From the NCBI GenBank assembly GCA_012513725.1, contig JAAZBQ010000192.1, positions 1 to 6,425 on the forward strand: DNA of 6,425 bases, written 5' to 3'. Made by a program: the position numbers and the translations under genes. Positions 5,862 through 6,425 of the stretch are shown piece after piece. The notes under the pieces are model-generated. The model was not told the DNA's origin, made no database searches, and saw only the letters and a list, made by a program, of their open reading frames with translations. The stretch's first letter is position 1. Every line of letters starts with the position of its first letter. Source of the stretch: Chloroflexota bacterium. GTDB lineage: Bacteria > Chloroflexota > Anaerolineae > UBA1429.

Positions 5862-6425
5862 CTAGCGCGTCGAGCGCTGCGCCCCGGCGCCGGTCGCCTT
5901 GGAGGCCGCGCCGCCCTCGGCCACCTGGGCGTGGATGCGCAACAGGTCGGGGATGGTCTCCGCCGGCCGGCGGCCCAGGCCGCACTCCGTGGCCACGCCA
6001 AAGCCCTCCACCACCTTGGAGGCCGTCTGAAGCCGGCGCAACGTGCCCTCGACCCCGTCGGTCTTGTGCACGAGCCCCAGGAACAGCTCCGTCTCGGGAT
6101 GGAGTTCCAAGTTCTCGAGCGGGGCAAAATACTCGTCATCGGAACGGTCGCGGGGCACCGGCAGGTGCAGCCATTGGATCGACCGCTCGAGGCCCTCCGA
6201 CACGGCGTTGGCAACCCGCACCAGCACCGAGGTATCCTTGGGCTCCGTAAAGTGGTGGTGCTTGTAGTCGCCGTAGCAGAGGTGGTACCCCAGATCGACG
6301 TCCTCCGGCACCGCGTTGCCGATGCCCACCAGGCGGTCGATGATGTCCTCCTCGGGATTCTCGAGGGTAGTGGGGAAGACCCCCTCCAGGATGGCAAACT
6401 CGACGGCTACGTCCCACTGGATCGC
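5862..6425 (-). CDS. MetE/UROD-like superfamily protein (cobalamin-independent methionine synthase-related), C-terminal half
   Basis: The frame is open from the right edge of the window to a stop at 5864-5862, giving 187 residues; the N-terminal part is outside. GTG or ATG codons inside the frame are not starts, because conserved sequence (AIQWDVAVEFAILEG) continues to the edge. The fold is that of the C-terminal catalytic barrel of MetE (COG0620). Visible zinc-site motifs are GYHLCYGDY with His48 and Cys50, and ATECGLGRR with Cys148. They correspond to the His-x-Cys and the distal Cys that hold catalytic zinc for thiol methylation in MetE. Other conserved-looking blocks are HHHFTEPKDTSVLV (56-69), WLHLPVPRDRSDDEYFAPL (85-103) and LFLGLVHKTDGVEGT (114-128). 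The last 17 residues are Ala/Gly-rich and look disordered. The whole protein is probably about 350 residues, so it would lack the MetE N-terminal domain. It is therefore better called a MetE-like methyltransferase of unknown substrate than methionine synthase. It converges on the forward genes and is not in their operon. Confidence 0.85.
   Translation of the reverse strand, partial: AIQWDVAVEFAILEGVFPTTLENPEEDIIDRLVGIGNAVPEDVDLGYHLCYGDYKHHHFTEPKDTSVLVRVANAVSEGLERSIQWLHLPVPRDRSDDEYFAPLENLELHPETELFLGLVHKTDGVEGTLRRLQTASKVVEGFGVATECGLGRRPAETIPDLLRIHAQVAEGGAASKATGAGAQRSTR

Noticed and set aside
5456..6397. 313-codon reverse frame spanning the MetE-like gene, the terminator and the small membrane gene
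   Set aside because: It is out of frame with the conserved MetE-like motifs, crosses a strong inverted repeat and overlaps a forward gene; its composition is Arg/Pro/Ser-rich.

Overview
The window is GC-rich, with protein codons ending mostly in G or C. It carries four forward-strand genes followed by one convergent reverse-strand gene, and the two end genes are cut by the window edges. The gene content suggests a free-living, polysaccharide-degrading bacterium. The high GC, the U-less GC-rich hairpins and the two-module FtsX-type permease fit a Chloroflexota-like or similar high-GC lineage, but nothing here fixes the taxonomy. I see no rRNA, tRNA, CRISPR array, insertion sequence or attachment site, and no gene-free stretch longer than about 220 bases.

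Left part (1-2300), carbohydrate module: the C-terminal part of an alkaline-phosphatase-superfamily sulfatase is followed after 32 bases by a complete GH51 alpha-L-arabinofuranosidase with both catalytic glutamates. The two may be co-transcribed. However, a near-perfect 16-bp palindrome with a central CG lies in the last codons of the sulfatase and overlaps a TATACT box. It could be an operator/promoter giving the arabinofuranosidase its own control. Together the genes suggest use of a decorated, possibly sulfated, arabinose-containing glycan.

Middle part (2301-5779), membrane module: a 219-base intergenic region holds a plausible promoter and a perfect 13-bp GC-rich hairpin. It precedes a 934-residue ABC permease with about ten membrane segments, two FtsX-like core modules and two large extracytoplasmic domains. 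No ATPase gene is next to it in this window. An 80-base gap separates it from a small, unrecognised hydrophobic protein of 124 residues that may belong to the same transcript.

Right part (5780-6425): a perfect GC-rich inverted repeat sits between the convergent gene ends and probably terminates transcription from both sides. Beyond it, on the reverse strand, is the C-terminal half of a protein of the cobalamin-independent methionine synthase (MetE)/UROD-like superfamily. It has the expected His-x-Cys and Cys-Gly zinc-site motifs.

Most of the window reads as ordinary metabolic and transport genes. The items most worth a second look are the palindrome with atypical codons at the sulfatase end, the permease lacking a neighbouring ATPase with its small membrane companion, and the MetE-like protein of unknown substrate.
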